Positions 1 through 8,473 of a DNA stretch of 64,000 nucleotides are shown piece by piece. Each line of letters begins with the position of its first letter. Position 1 is the first letter of the stretch. This DNA is from Bacteroidota bacterium (GTDB lineage Bacteria; Bacteroidota; Bacteroidia; Chitinophagales; Chitinophagaceae). Both the position numbers and the translations under genes were made by a program. The stretch lies in NCBI GenBank assembly GCA_023417815.1, contig JAEZEI010000131.1, forward strand, positions 52,429 to 116,428, in the 5' to 3' direction. Under the pieces are notes generated by a model that was not told where the DNA came from, searched no databases, and worked only from the letters and a program-made list of their open reading frames with translations.

Positions 1-216
1 TCCTTCAGCAAAATTTTCTTTGCCGCGAACCTTTACCGGGCAGCCCACCAGGAACAGCCATATCCGCATCCAAACCCGCGCAAGCGCAATAAAATAGCGC
101 TGGCCCTTAATACCGGGAATAAGATATGCGATCATCGAAAACGGGAAGAACAGGAGGAAGGTAATGGTAAAGGTTATCAATCCCCATATTGCCCATAGTC
201 GTGCGATAAATTTCAT
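1..216 (-). CDS. Probable 1-acyl-sn-glycerol-3-phosphate acyltransferase, N-terminal part
   Basis: The gene runs off the left edge; only the first 72 residues are visible, from the ATG whose complement is 214-216. A hydrophobic stretch (about residues 6-34) is followed by a second one (about 42-58) and the basic segment VKVRGKENF. Short Bacteroidota PlsC-type acyltransferases begin this way, just ahead of the catalytic NHxxxxD motif, which would lie beyond the edge. If correct, the protein makes phosphatidic acid at the inner membrane. The call rests on N-terminal resemblance alone; another small membrane protein cannot be excluded. Confidence 0.5.
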   Translation of the reverse strand, partial: MKFIARLWAIWGLITFTITFLLFFPFSMIAYLIPGIKGQRYFIALARVWMRIWLFLVGCPVKVRGKENFAEG

Positions 217-332
217 TATGCCAATTTATATTTAAACCTTGATTCACTCAACGCATGAATGAAATGATCATTCCGCTAATAATGGTTCCCGCTGACAGCG
301 CAGACTTGCGCAGAAAGTTTTTATTGATCAAT

Positions 333-421
333 CCTATACAATAAACCCTGAACAATAAACATTAATCACCCCAACCTCAAACCTCCAACTTCCAACCTCC
401 AACCTCAAACCTCCAACTTCC
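333..421 (-). repeat. Heptad (GTTNNNN) repeat array at the 3' end of ung
   Basis: Read on the minus strand, seven contiguous 7-bp units occupy 373-421 in the order GGAAGTT, GGAGGTT, TGAGGTT, GGAGGTT, GGAAGTT, GGAGGTT, TGAGGTT. After a 12-nt gap, four more phased units follow at 333-360 (GTTTATT, GTTCAGG, GTTTATT, GTATAGG). The first three units lie inside the ung reading frame and supply its last codons and stop. Related arrays sit directly after lipA and after the TPR gene at the right edge. Confidence 0.85.
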
Positions 422-1085
422 AGTCCACCGGGCTTTGCCCGGAGGACTGGAGCAATTCATTCGTTTTACTAAAATGCCTGCATCCAAAAAATCCTTTATC
501 GGCGCTGAAGGGAGAGGGGTGGGCGGCCTTCAGCACGAAATGTTTTGTTTCGTCTATCAATGGCTGTTTTTCCTGCGCGAACTTTCCCCACAACAGGAAA
601 ACAACATGTTCTTTGTGGTCGGAGATTTTTTTTATGACCGCGTCGGTGAATTCGGCCCAGCCATAGCGGGCATGGCTGAAAGGTTCGCCCGCACGAACCG
701 TTAGCGCGGCATTCAGAAGCAGCACCCCCTGCTTCGCCCACGCGGTAAGGTTACCGAAGCCGGGTGGAACACTAACGCCTGTATCTTGCCGAAGTTCTTT
801 AAAAATATTCACCAGCGAGGGTGGGGGTTTAATTCCTGCGGGAACGGAAAAGCTGAGCCCGTGCGCCTGACCCCGGCCGTGATACGGGTCCTGTCCCAGG
901 ATCACCACCTTCACTTCATCGAACGGGGTTTGGTTGAAGGCGTTGAAGATAAGCGGGCCGGGAGGATAGATCGTTTTTCCTGCATTGATCTCCGTTTTAA
1001 TGAAGGTGACTACCTGGCTGAACCAGGTGGTCTTGAATTCTTCTTTAAGCATTTCCTTCCAGGAAGGATGGATCTGTACGTCCAT
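405..1085 (-). CDS. ung: Uracil-DNA glycosylase (family 1)
   Basis: Removes uracil from DNA to start base-excision repair. The family-1 catalytic motif GQDPYH is at residues 64-69, with Asp66 as the water-activating residue, and the leucine-loop region HPSPFS...GFFGCRHF is near residues 189-205. The 226-residue length is normal. I start at the ATG at 1085 (MDVQIHPSW); a TTG two codons upstream is also open. The last four residues (KLEV) and the TGA stop are encoded by a heptad repeat array, so the natural C-terminus, normally ending soon after a PxDW motif, was probably replaced by repeat sequence. A tRNA gene and its terminator lie just upstream on the same strand. Confidence 0.97.
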   Translation of the reverse strand: MDVQIHPSWKEMLKEEFKTTWFSQVVTFIKTEINAGKTIYPPGPLIFNAFNQTPFDEVKVVILGQDPYHGRGQAHGLSFSVPAGIKPPPSLVNIFKELRQDTGVSVPPGFGNLTAWAKQGVLLLNAALTVRAGEPFSHARYGWAEFTDAVIKKISDHKEHVVFLLWGKFAQEKQPLIDETKHFVLKAAHPSPFSADKGFFGCRHFSKTNELLQSSGQSPVDWKLEV

Positions 1086-1090
1086 AAGCA

Positions 1091-1117
1091 AATAAAAAAA
1101 GCCTTGCAGGCAAGGCT
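1091..1117 (-). terminator. Rho-independent terminator after tRNA-Arg
   Basis: On the minus strand, AGCCTTG and CAAGGCT form a 7-bp stem with a short loop, followed by a run of seven T. It lies between the tRNA and ung and should end the tRNA transcript. Confidence 0.8.
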
Positions 1118-1122
1118 GAATG

Positions 1123-1196
<74 letters not shown>

Positions 1197-1335
1197 GCAC
1201 TGGAAAGCGGGTGCAAATATAGATAGAATGCACGGTTAAAAATTCATTTCACCGGTCAAATCATTCCTTTTACGATACGAAATCGCCTTTATAAACCAAT
1301 GAAAATAAAACTATAATATTGTTAAAAAAGATTCA

Positions 1336-1362
1336 TTGGTATAATTTTAGGTATTACATTTG
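1336..1362 (+). promoter_or_regulatory. Bacteroidota-type promoter of the OmpA-like gene
   Basis: An exact -7 box TACATTTG at 1355-1362 with a TTG at 1336-1338, 16 nt between them, close to the TTG/TAnnTTTG consensus. It predicts a 5' UTR of about 60 nt before the ATG at 1432. Confidence 0.7.
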
Positions 1363-1431
1363 CTTTAACAAACCCATTTTAAATTCTCCATCATTGATTT
1401 AGAGAGAATTAATAATTAAAACTTAGCGTTT

Positions 1432-2763
1432 ATGAAACAAAAACTTGCGTTGGTATTGGCTTCTGCGGTTTTGACCGCAGGTGCGATGGCTCAAACGCCT
1501 GGTAATACCCGCCCAGCGAAAAAACCAGCGTTGGTTGGTATTCACCTTAATGCGATCGATTTCAAAACCCCGGAAACCCTTAAGAACACATCAAGTTCAA
1601 GGATCTTTGCTGATCCAAAAGACATGGATTTTGGTTTCTCGGTTTCTTACTGGAGAGGTTTGACCAGCAAGATCGACCTTTCATTGAAAGCTACTGCAAT
1701 GCTTCATGATTATGCCGGCGACAGGAATGAAGCAACCACTAAAACTGAAATGGGCCTTGAATTAGAACCAGCTATCAACATCAGGCCATTTAATGATAAT
1801 GTATTCTTCAACCCATTCCTTACTGCCGGTGTTGGCGGTGGATGGTATACCGGTGAATTCGGTGCTTATGTACCTGCCGGCGTTGGTCTTCAGTTCAATT
1901 TCAAAAGCGTAACCTACCTGGTGTTACAGGCGCAGTACCGCTTTACCCTTACAAAGGATGACCTGAAAGACAATCTTTTCTATTCCCTGGGCCTGCTTCA
2001 GAACTTCGGTCCTGAAACTCCTGCAGTTGTTCCTCCACCACCACCACCAGTGGTTGCTGACCGCGATAATGATGGTGTTCCTGATGACAGCGACAAATGC
2101 CCAGACACTCCGGGTCTTGCATCCCTGCAGGGTTGCCCAGACCGTGATGGTGATGGTATAGCTGATGGCGACGATAAATGCCCTGACCAGGCTGGTCTTG
2201 CTAAATACGACGGTTGCCCTATCCCTGATACTGACGGCGATGGCGTAAACGACGAAGAAGATAAATGTCCAAACGAAAAAGGTCTTGCACGTTACCAGGG
2301 TTGCCCAATTCCGGATACTGATGGCGACGGTGTGAACGACGAAGAAGATAAATGTCCTTCACGTCCGGGTCCTGCAAGCAACCAGGGTTGCCCAGAGATC
2401 TCTAAAGAAGTAGTTGAAAGGATCAACATCGCTGCTAAGAATGTATTCTTCGCAACCGGTAAATACACCCTTCTAGCTAAATCAAATGCTTCACTGAACG
2501 AAGTTGCGAAGCTGATGAAGGATGATCCATCACTGATCCTGGACATCTCAGGCCACACTGATGACGTTGGTTCTGAAGAAAGCAACCAGACACTTTCTGA
2601 AAACCGTGCAAACGCGGTTAAAGAATACCTCGTAAAACAAGGTATCGATGAAAGCCGTCTGAATTCAGTAGGTTATGGCGAATCAAAACCAGTTGCAGAC
2701 AACAAAACTGCAGCAGGCCGCGCTAAAAACCGCCGCACAGAAATGACAGCAAGGAATTATTAA
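1432..2763 (+). CDS. OmpA family outer-membrane protein with TSP3 repeats
   Basis: A 443-residue envelope protein that should tie the outer membrane to peptidoglycan. A signal peptide (residues 1-20, ending AMA) is followed by a beta-barrel-like region (about 30-190), a proline linker with seven prolines in a row, four calcium-binding thrombospondin type 3 repeats (DxDxDGVxD with a Cys pair each, about 210-320), and an OmpA C-terminal peptidoglycan-binding domain (about 330-443) with the NxxLSExRA-type core. It has its own promoter and a strong terminator, so it is monocistronic. The codon use looks highly regular, as in an abundant protein, but this was not measured. Confidence 0.95.
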   Translation: MKQKLALVLASAVLTAGAMAQTPGNTRPAKKPALVGIHLNAIDFKTPETLKNTSSSRIFADPKDMDFGFSVSYWRGLTSKIDLSLKATAMLHDYAGDRNEATTKTEMGLELEPAINIRPFNDNVFFNPFLTAGVGGGWYTGEFGAYVPAGVGLQFNFKSVTYLVLQAQYRFTLTKDDLKDNLFYSLGLLQNFGPETPAVVPPPPPPVVADRDNDGVPDDSDKCPDTPGLASLQGCPDRDGDGIADGDDKCPDQAGLAKYDGCPIPDTDGDGVNDEEDKCPNEKGLARYQGCPIPDTDGDGVNDEEDKCPSRPGPASNQGCPEISKEVVERINIAAKNVFFATGKYTLLAKSNASLNEVAKLMKDDPSLILDISGHTDDVGSEESNQTLSENRANAVKEYLVKQGIDESRLNSVGYGESKPVADNKTAAGRAKNRRTEMTARNY

Positions 2764-2784
2764 TTCCTCGTGGAATATTAAAAA

Positions 2785-2810
2785 GAGCCTCCCGACCGGG
2801 AGGCTTTTTT
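2785..2810 (+). terminator. Terminator of the OmpA-like gene
   Basis: GAGCCTCCC pairs with GGGAGGCTT around a four-base loop and is followed by TTTTT. It lies 20 nt after the OmpA stop codon. Confidence 0.9.
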
Positions 2811-2958
2811 AGTTATAGGGGTCTTTCGTCCCTGTGTCCCCGGAAATCTGCGATTACATCTCCGAAAATCTGCGCCCGCCCGTACCGGACGGAACCGCGG
2901 AGGAATCCGTTCAGGCGGGCGTTCGGGTGGGGGAACCATTTTTCAGAAATGTTCGCCG
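2811..2958. other. Gene-free stretch with degenerate CTGCG repeats
   Basis: No convincing gene. It contains two similar copies of a GGAAATCTGCG / CGAAAATCTGCG sequence (about 2838-2870) and an imperfect inverted pair around CCGCCCGTACCGGACGG...CGGGCG. Similar CGCAGAT/CGCGGAT words recur at 51449-51488 and near 11012-11048, so this looks like remnant dispersed intergenic repeat rather than coding sequence. Confidence 0.4.
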
Positions 2959-3213
2959 GTGGTGACCACCAGGCTGAAAATAAAGCTGGAAGGTTTGCTG
3001 GCAGAAGAGAATTATACCATGGAGGAGATCGCAAAACTTGAAGCAAAAACTGTCGCAGAAATTTCAGATGAAACAGGAAAGGATGCAGTAGAGAATACCT
3101 CGCAGGGGAAACCTGCAACGGTGAATATTTCCTACGAAAATGTATTGGATGCAGGAGGAAGACAACTGACTGGGCAGGAACTTTTTGATACGTATCCTTT
3201 AACGAACACCTGA
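2959..3213 (+). CDS. Possible small hypothetical protein or gene remnant
   Basis: An open frame of 84 residues from a GTG, with an acidic, protein-like composition (EEIAKLEAKTVAEISDET). It resembles no family I recognise. It could be a short orphan gene or the tail of a decayed larger one; the frame stays open upstream of the GTG into the repeat-like region. No ribosome binding site or promoter is evident. It is the only plausible coding sequence between the OmpA terminator and the next gene, so I list it with low confidence. Confidence 0.3.
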   Translation: MVTTRLKIKLEGLLAEENYTMEEIAKLEAKTVAEISDETGKDAVENTSQGKPATVNISYENVLDAGGRQLTGQELFDTYPLTNT

Positions 3214-3293
3214 TCATTCTGAATTGGTGGTGCAGCGGGAATGAACGGATGGCAAGCATATGCGCTCTTCCGTTTTTTTTACTATGTTTATTT

Positions 3294-4484
3294 ATGTTCC
3301 CGATCAAAACGTATAGGTTCATTCCATTTGCAAAGTTGCTTTTTATCGCTCTTTCCCTCAGCGCCCTGACCGGCTGCAAGGGGCAATCAAGAGATAAGGG
3401 AACGGTGGAAGCGCCGTCATTCTTTGGAATGCCTCAAGGCGTTGCATCAACGGATACCAGCGCTGCCTGGAAGGAGGCCGGGCAAAGGATCCTGCTTACT
3501 GGAATTGTTTACAAGGCCGACGGTAAAACGCCTGCGCCGGATGTGCTTCTTTATTATTACCAGACCAATGGTGAAGGAAGATACCTGCACAAACCGAATG
3601 AAAGCAGGAGCATGCCGCCGAATGAACTCGGGCAGACCCATGGTTATATCCGTGGCTGGGTGAGCACCGATCGTGAAGGGAAATACAGCATCTATACCAC
3701 GAGGCCCGGCGCATATCCTACCAATGATGAACCCGCTCATATTCACATCACGGTGAAAGAGCCTGACAACACCCGGGAATACTACCTGGATGATTTTGTT
3801 TTTGATGACGACAAGATCCTGAACACAGCCCGGAGACTGAAAATGGAAAACCGGGGCGGAAGTGGTGTGCTACGGATGGTTTCCAAAGATGGTCTGCAGG
3901 TTGGTGAAAGAAATATTATTCTCGGGCTGAACATTCCTGGATACGCCAATGCGCAGAAAAATACTTCGGGAAGAAATGTCGGTGAGGATGTGATCTCCTT
4001 TATTCCATATCATGCCTGGGGACCAGACAAAGGCACAAGGGTTTGCCCCGTGTGCAAATACGGCTGGTATCATGGCATACTTTATTTTGTGGGGAATCAT
4101 CCCGACTGGCAGGAGATCCGCTCCTGGCTTACTTTCCTGGAAGGCGAAAGCAGGAAGAGAGCAAAGCACCTGAAGGTCTATTTTGTTTATGGAAATGAGA
4201 AGGACTATGACAGAACTGCACGGGAAAAAGAGCTTGAAAAACTGGGACAGGAACTCGGGCTGCAAAAAACAGCGCTCACCTTTGTGCCTTCATTCCGCGA
4301 CAGCGAATCGGAGGTTGACCTGAACAAGATAGACCCGGAAACAAAAAATACGATCCTGCTTTATAAGCGCAGCAGGATCGTAGATAAATTCATCGACCTG
4401 GCACCCACGCCTGAAAATTTCAAAATGATCTCTGCCCGTCTTGATGAAACCATCAATGAGTATTTTGATCTGCCAAAGGAATAA
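3294..4484 (+). CDS. Intradiol dioxygenase-like lipoprotein with C-terminal CPVC redox-like domain
   Basis: A 396-residue envelope lipoprotein. I chose the ATG at 3294 because it puts a signal peptide directly before a lipobox (ALTG-Cys). The first half resembles the beta-sandwich of intradiol ring-cleavage dioxygenases such as protocatechuate 3,4-dioxygenase: a YYY segment near residues 85-90, an RPGAYP turn, and an HIH pair about residue 148-150 giving the usual Tyr/Tyr/His/His iron ligands. The second half has a CPVC motif followed by KYGWYHG and alternating helices and strands, which I read as thioredoxin-like. The substrate is unknown. No other aromatic catabolism genes are nearby, so the role may be envelope redox or detoxification. 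Confidence 0.7.
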   Translation: MFPIKTYRFIPFAKLLFIALSLSALTGCKGQSRDKGTVEAPSFFGMPQGVASTDTSAAWKEAGQRILLTGIVYKADGKTPAPDVLLYYYQTNGEGRYLHKPNESRSMPPNELGQTHGYIRGWVSTDREGKYSIYTTRPGAYPTNDEPAHIHITVKEPDNTREYYLDDFVFDDDKILNTARRLKMENRGGSGVLRMVSKDGLQVGERNIILGLNIPGYANAQKNTSGRNVGEDVISFIPYHAWGPDKGTRVCPVCKYGWYHGILYFVGNHPDWQEIRSWLTFLEGESRKRAKHLKVYFVYGNEKDYDRTAREKELEKLGQELGLQKTALTFVPSFRDSESEVDLNKIDPETKNTILLYKRSRIVDKFIDLAPTPENFKMISARLDETINEYFDLPKE

Positions 4485-4489
4485 ACAGT

Positions 4490-5347
4490 TTATTCGGAAG
4501 CCATCTCGATGATGTTCGCAGTGCTTTTCTTTCCACGTTCATTCGAGATGAACATCCTGCCACCGGGATCGAACGTAATACCTTCAGGCTTTGCGAAATC
4601 ATTCCCGAGATCTTTCACCTCAACCAGTTTCCCTTCAGGGTCCAGTTGTAATAAACGGGAGGAAGGGCCGTCCACTACGTAATAGTGATGGCTTTCGGGA
4701 TGTATGGCAATAGCTGAAGGCCGGACTTCTTTTTTCTTTTTACCTGCACGCAGTAACGGGTCAGAAACATCTATGGAAAAAAGAGGCGTAGTATTCAGCT
4801 TCATATCTTTTAAAGCGAATGCATAAACTCCTTTTGAACCCGGCCTGGCCAGATCCTTATCCTTTACCGCGAGCAGAAGCATGTCCTGCTTTGGATCATA
4901 AGTGAGACCTTCAATATTATTCTCAATGGTGAAGGGGGTGGAGAATTGCTTCACTGAAGGTTTTGTATTATAATCCCTTACTTCATAGATCATACCGTCT
5001 GATCGTACTATATAAACAGTTGATCCATTTAAAGCGATCCCTTCATAATCTCCGGGTCCTGCGAATGTGATCCTTTTCTTCACTTCCTGGTCTTTCGTAT
5101 CGAAGATGAAGATTGTACCATCTTCATCCTGCACACAGGCAAAGAGGTCTTTGCTGATCCAGGCAATGCCTGAAACTTCGTTTAGTTCTCCAGGGAGTTC
5201 CCATTGCCGGAGTTTTTCACTTTTTGGATCGGCGTACACGGCAGGAAGATCCTGGTCCGGTGCAGGTTGCAACAGGTCTGTATTTTGATTTGCAAAGAAT
5301 ATTACTGCAGCCACCGCTGCACCGGTTATCCAGAATTTAGCTTCCAT
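4490..5347 (-). CDS. SdiA-regulated-type beta-propeller protein
   Basis: A 285-residue protein with an N-terminal membrane anchor or signal (residues 5-20) and repeated beta-propeller blades such as NEVSGIAW, DYEGIAL, NNIEGLTYDP, RPSAIAIHP and KPEGITFDP, the signature of the SdiA-regulated family (PF06977). It probably sits in the periplasm; no catalytic residues are apparent. It lies 18 nt after the PepSY-like lipoprotein gene on the same strand and is likely cotranscribed with it. Its end faces the dioxygenase-like gene tail to tail, 5 nt away. Confidence 0.8.
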   Translation of the reverse strand: MEAKFWITGAAVAAVIFFANQNTDLLQPAPDQDLPAVYADPKSEKLRQWELPGELNEVSGIAWISKDLFACVQDEDGTIFIFDTKDQEVKKRITFAGPGDYEGIALNGSTVYIVRSDGMIYEVRDYNTKPSVKQFSTPFTIENNIEGLTYDPKQDMLLLAVKDKDLARPGSKGVYAFALKDMKLNTTPLFSIDVSDPLLRAGKKKKEVRPSAIAIHPESHHYYVVDGPSSRLLQLDPEGKLVEVKDLGNDFAKPEGITFDPGGRMFISNERGKKSTANIIEMASE

Positions 5348-5365
5348 GATCCATCATTTTAGAAA

Positions 5366-5809
5366 TTAATCCCAATAGGTTGAAGAACTGGCCTGGCCAT
5401 TCGCTTCAAATACAAGTTTCTTATCCTTGTTTTTTCCTTTCCCGTCAAGTTCTACCTGGTAAAATGTTGTTCCATTTAAAGTCACCTTGTCTATGTCATC
5501 CACCACGTAACCTTCCGATGCCGGGATAGCCTGCTGAAGTGCTGAAGGAAGATCCTGTTGGGTAATATCTTCCTTTTGCCTGATCAATTTTCCGTTTGCA
5601 TCGATCTCAGCGGTCACTTCGCGGTTGTTTTGTTTGAACTCCGCTTCATAAAAGTTCTTTTTCTTGTCCCAGTCTACCGTGGTTACACCAGGATACGCAG
5701 CCTGCAGCGTGTTGGAAACCACCGATGGTACTTTGGATGCTGATACATCCTGGCTACAGCCTGTTGATGTAATGCCCAGTAAGGCCACACCTAATGCTAG
5801 AATTTTCAT
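5366..5809 (-). CDS. PepSY-like (DUF2874-type) lipoprotein
   Basis: A 147-residue exported protein. The ATG at 5809 gives a signal peptide ending in TSTG-Cys (lipobox); an upstream in-frame start would put 17 unnatural residues ahead of it. The mature part contains two PepSY-like repeats: VVSNTLQAAYPGVTTVDWDK...YEAEF and ALQQAIPASEGYVVDDIDKV...YQVEL. Such proteins often accompany two-component systems in Bacteroidota, and a kinase/regulator pair lies just upstream on the same strand. The 151-bp gap from the kinase suggests a separate promoter. Its role may be sensing or restraint of envelope processes, which is inference. Confidence 0.8.
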   Translation of the reverse strand: MKILALGVALLGITSTGCSQDVSASKVPSVVSNTLQAAYPGVTTVDWDKKKNFYEAEFKQNNREVTAEIDANGKLIRQKEDITQQDLPSALQQAIPASEGYVVDDIDKVTLNGTTFYQVELDGKGKNKDKKLVFEANGQASSSTYWD

Positions 5810-5960
5810 AACGATTGTTTTAAATGATAACACAAAGCTCGAAGGGAAATCAGGAAACATTTGGGAAAGAAGATTTCATTTGAAGCGCACAAAACTTCAA
5901 TACTTGAAAGATTTCATACTGTCGATATAAAAAATTAATAAGGTGGTCGATTTAGGGTGA

Positions 5961-7223
5961 TCAGAATTTCAGCAGAAACCGGTGATTTCCATTGAATTCG
6001 TACTGGACAGTAAATCCATGCAAATTGGCAATGGCACGAAGTATAGAAAGGCCTAAACCGGTTGACGAGGAGGAGGGATGTTTTTTATAAAATCTTGTGA
6101 AAATGATCTCAGGGTCGAGTGGTTCATTATCTCCCGTGTTTTCAAATATGATCATCTCCTTGTGAATATTTATATGCAGGAAACCGCCGGGTTTATTATG
6201 GATGACCGCGTTCCTGACAAGGTTTGAGATCATTATATCTGCAAGGTTGGGGTCCATTTTTATTATGGATTCGTCATGGTCATTGATTTCAATGCTGATC
6301 TCGCTGAAGCCGGCCTGTTCGCTGAAATCCTCTGAGAGTTTGCGGATCAGCCGGTTCATATTGATCGGCTCCACCTGCGCATATTGCTTGTTTTCGATCC
6401 GGGTGAGTAATAAAAGTGCCTTATTAAGCCGGGTCATTCTTTCCAGGTTATCCAGCGCGCCTTCCAAAAGATGATATTCCTCCGGAGTAAACCTGTTCTT
6501 ACCTGCCAGTGCCTCCAGCTTGTTTATACTGATGGCTAACGGGGTCTGCAATTCATGTGCGGCATTTTCAATGAATTGCTTCTGGCTGTTAAAAGTTGCC
6601 TTGTTTCGTTCGAGGAGAGTCCTGATGCTTTCGTTCAGCAACCTGAATTCTTCGATTCGCGTCTTAGAGAAACTTATCTCATCCTGCGAATCCAGCTTGA
6701 AGCGTTTCAACTGGTCGAGCAGCCGGTAAAACGATTTCCAGATACGTGCAAGAAGGATCTTGTTTAAAATTAATATTGAAAGGATAAGCCCGAGCGAAAG
6801 CCAGAGCAAAGAGTAGAGCAACTCCGCCACAAGATCATCCTCCTCCACCATAGAAGTGGCAACCTTTAGCTTATAATATTTTCCTCTATGGGTGAATACG
6901 GTGGTAAGCAAACGCACCGGTTCAAAATCATCTTCATTCAGCATATACATGGTGGTGTCGATATATTCATCTACGAATTCAATTCCTCCTGCCGCCGGAA
7001 TTTCATTTATCGTATAGCCACCTTCATTGAAATCAGTATTTAAAAAAATGCTGGTGTCCGAAATTGCTCTTTGAATGATAAGCTGCTTCTGGTTATCAAG
7101 ACCATCATCAATGCTGTCGTATATTTCGTCAAGCATGGCATAGTAAAATATTGCAGCCCATATAGAGATGAGCAGCAGCAGTGCCGCTACGAACCATGAT
7201 GCTGTTATATTTTGAAGTTTCAT
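5961..7223 (-). CDS. Sensor histidine kinase
   Basis: A 420-residue inner-membrane kinase. Two transmembrane helices (about residues 8-30 and 133-158) flank a periplasmic sensor of about 100 residues. The dimerisation helix carries the phosphoacceptor His223 (H-box ENAAHELQTPLA). The ATPase domain has the N-box SNLVRNAVIHN and the G2 box STGLGLSI. It lacks an obvious HAMP consensus, though the linker is in that position. Its start overlaps the stop of the upstream response regulator by 4 bp (ATGA), so the two are translationally coupled. Confidence 0.95.
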   Translation of the reverse strand: MKLQNITASWFVAALLLLISIWAAIFYYAMLDEIYDSIDDGLDNQKQLIIQRAISDTSIFLNTDFNEGGYTINEIPAAGGIEFVDEYIDTTMYMLNEDDFEPVRLLTTVFTHRGKYYKLKVATSMVEEDDLVAELLYSLLWLSLGLILSILILNKILLARIWKSFYRLLDQLKRFKLDSQDEISFSKTRIEEFRLLNESIRTLLERNKATFNSQKQFIENAAHELQTPLAISINKLEALAGKNRFTPEEYHLLEGALDNLERMTRLNKALLLLTRIENKQYAQVEPINMNRLIRKLSEDFSEQAGFSEISIEINDHDESIIKMDPNLADIMISNLVRNAVIHNKPGGFLHINIHKEMIIFENTGDNEPLDPEIIFTRFYKKHPSSSSTGLGLSILRAIANLHGFTVQYEFNGNHRFLLKF

Positions 7224-7894
7224 CCGGTCATTTTATAGCCGATGCCGTAAACCGCGCTTATTTCAACTTCTGCATTGTGATCCTTTAGTTTTTTCCTCAG
7301 ATTCTTTATTTGCGAATACACGAAATCGAAGCTATCGGCCTCGTCAATCCTGTCGCCCCAGACATGTTCTGCCAATGCATGCTTGCTCACAAGCCTGTTT
7401 TTGTTTATTGCGAGGTACAGAAGTACATCGAATTCTTTCCTGTTGAAGGTGAGGGCTTCGCCATTCACCTTTGCCCACCTTTCTGCCGGGTCCATCACGA
7501 GGTTATTGATCTCGATATGCTGGCTGCCGTTAAGTGTCTTTCGCCTGATCACCGAACGTACACGTGCATGAAGTTCGGCAAGGTGGAAGGGCTTGGGCAG
7601 GTAATCATCAGCGCCAAGATTCAGCCCGGTGATCTTATCTTCAAGCGAATCCTTTGCGGATACAATGATCACATTCCCATCCTTTCCTTCATCCTTAAGA
7701 ACTTTTAAAAGCTGCAATCCGTTTCCACCTGGTAATCCTATATCCAGCAGGATACAGTCGTAATCGTACACGAGCAGCTTTTCGAGGGCGGAGTCATAAT
7801 TTTCGGCCTCTTCCACAGTAAACTTTTCATCCTGCAGGGATTGAACAACCTGTTCCCGCATATCCCTTTCATCTTCTATCACCAGTATTTTCAT
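7220..7894 (-). CDS. OmpR-family response regulator
   Basis: A 224-residue DNA-binding regulator. The receiver domain has the acidic pair E7/D8, phosphoacceptor Asp51 in LLDIGLPGG, the conserved Lys in LPKPFH, and a C-terminal winged helix (about 130-222) ending in the typical VYGIGYKMTG hairpin. It is the first gene of the pair with the histidine kinase and should be phosphorylated by it. Targets are unknown; the neighbouring PepSY-like lipoprotein is a plausible one. Confidence 0.95.
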   Translation of the reverse strand: MKILVIEDERDMREQVVQSLQDEKFTVEEAENYDSALEKLLVYDYDCILLDIGLPGGNGLQLLKVLKDEGKDGNVIIVSAKDSLEDKITGLNLGADDYLPKPFHLAELHARVRSVIRRKTLNGSQHIEINNLVMDPAERWAKVNGEALTFNRKEFDVLLYLAINKNRLVSKHALAEHVWGDRIDEADSFDFVYSQIKNLRKKLKDHNAEVEISAVYGIGYKMTG

Positions 7895-8029
7895 GATCTG
7901 ACATTGTAAAGAAAGAGCCCGATCCTGGAAAGATCCTGGATTCCATCTATGGAAAACTCATCTAAAATTGTGCTAATGAAGATTATCTGCTTATTTTAAA
8001 GCTGAATTCCAAAAACTAAACTTGCAATT

Positions 8030-8464
8030 ATGAAATATTCCTGCGAGATAGAGATCGACCGGCCTATTGACCGTGTGATCGAGCTGTTTGATGATCCAAA
8101 GAATCTTCCCCACTGGATGGAAGGGCTGCAGAGTTTTGAACATATCAGCGGAACGCCCGGGCAGCCAGGAGCGAAGTCGCGCCTGAAATTCAAAATGAAG
8201 AACCGTGAAATGGAAATGATCGAAACGGTAAAGACCAGAAATCTTCCGCACGAATTCACCGGGACCTATGAGGCGAACGGTGCGTTCAATACAGTTACCA
8301 ATCGTTTCGCCAGGCTTTCCGATACACGAACAAAGTACATTAATGAGCAGGAATTCCAGTTTAAAGGTTTCATGAAAGTGATAGCCTTCCTGATGCCTGG
8401 TGTTTTTAAAAAGCAATCGATGAAGTACCTGCAGGCCTTTAAGGATTTTGCAGAAAGGTCATAA
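8030..8464 (+). CDS. SRPBCC-family (START-like) protein
   Basis: A 144-residue protein with the START/SRPBCC helix-grip pattern: an N-terminal IEIDRPIDRVIELFDDPKN strand-helix, a middle sheet ending ETVKTRNLPHEF, and a long C-terminal helix (SMKYLQAFKDFAERS). The fold binds small hydrophobic ligands; the ligand cannot be read from sequence. It stops 7 nt before the methyltransferase gene, so the two probably form an operon. Confidence 0.8.
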   Translation: MKYSCEIEIDRPIDRVIELFDDPKNLPHWMEGLQSFEHISGTPGQPGAKSRLKFKMKNREMEMIETVKTRNLPHEFTGTYEANGAFNTVTNRFARLSDTRTKYINEQEFQFKGFMKVIAFLMPGVFKKQSMKYLQAFKDFAERS

Positions 8465-8473
8465 ACAGGAGTG

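Noticed and set aside
373..421. Heptad arrays as a CRISPR array
   Set aside because: The units are 7 bp, contiguous, and have no unique spacers; no cas genes are present.
2813..3379. 188-residue frame on the minus strand
   Set aside because: Covers repeat-like sequence and parts of other frames; its composition is not protein-like and it conflicts with the better-supported plus-strand lipoprotein gene.
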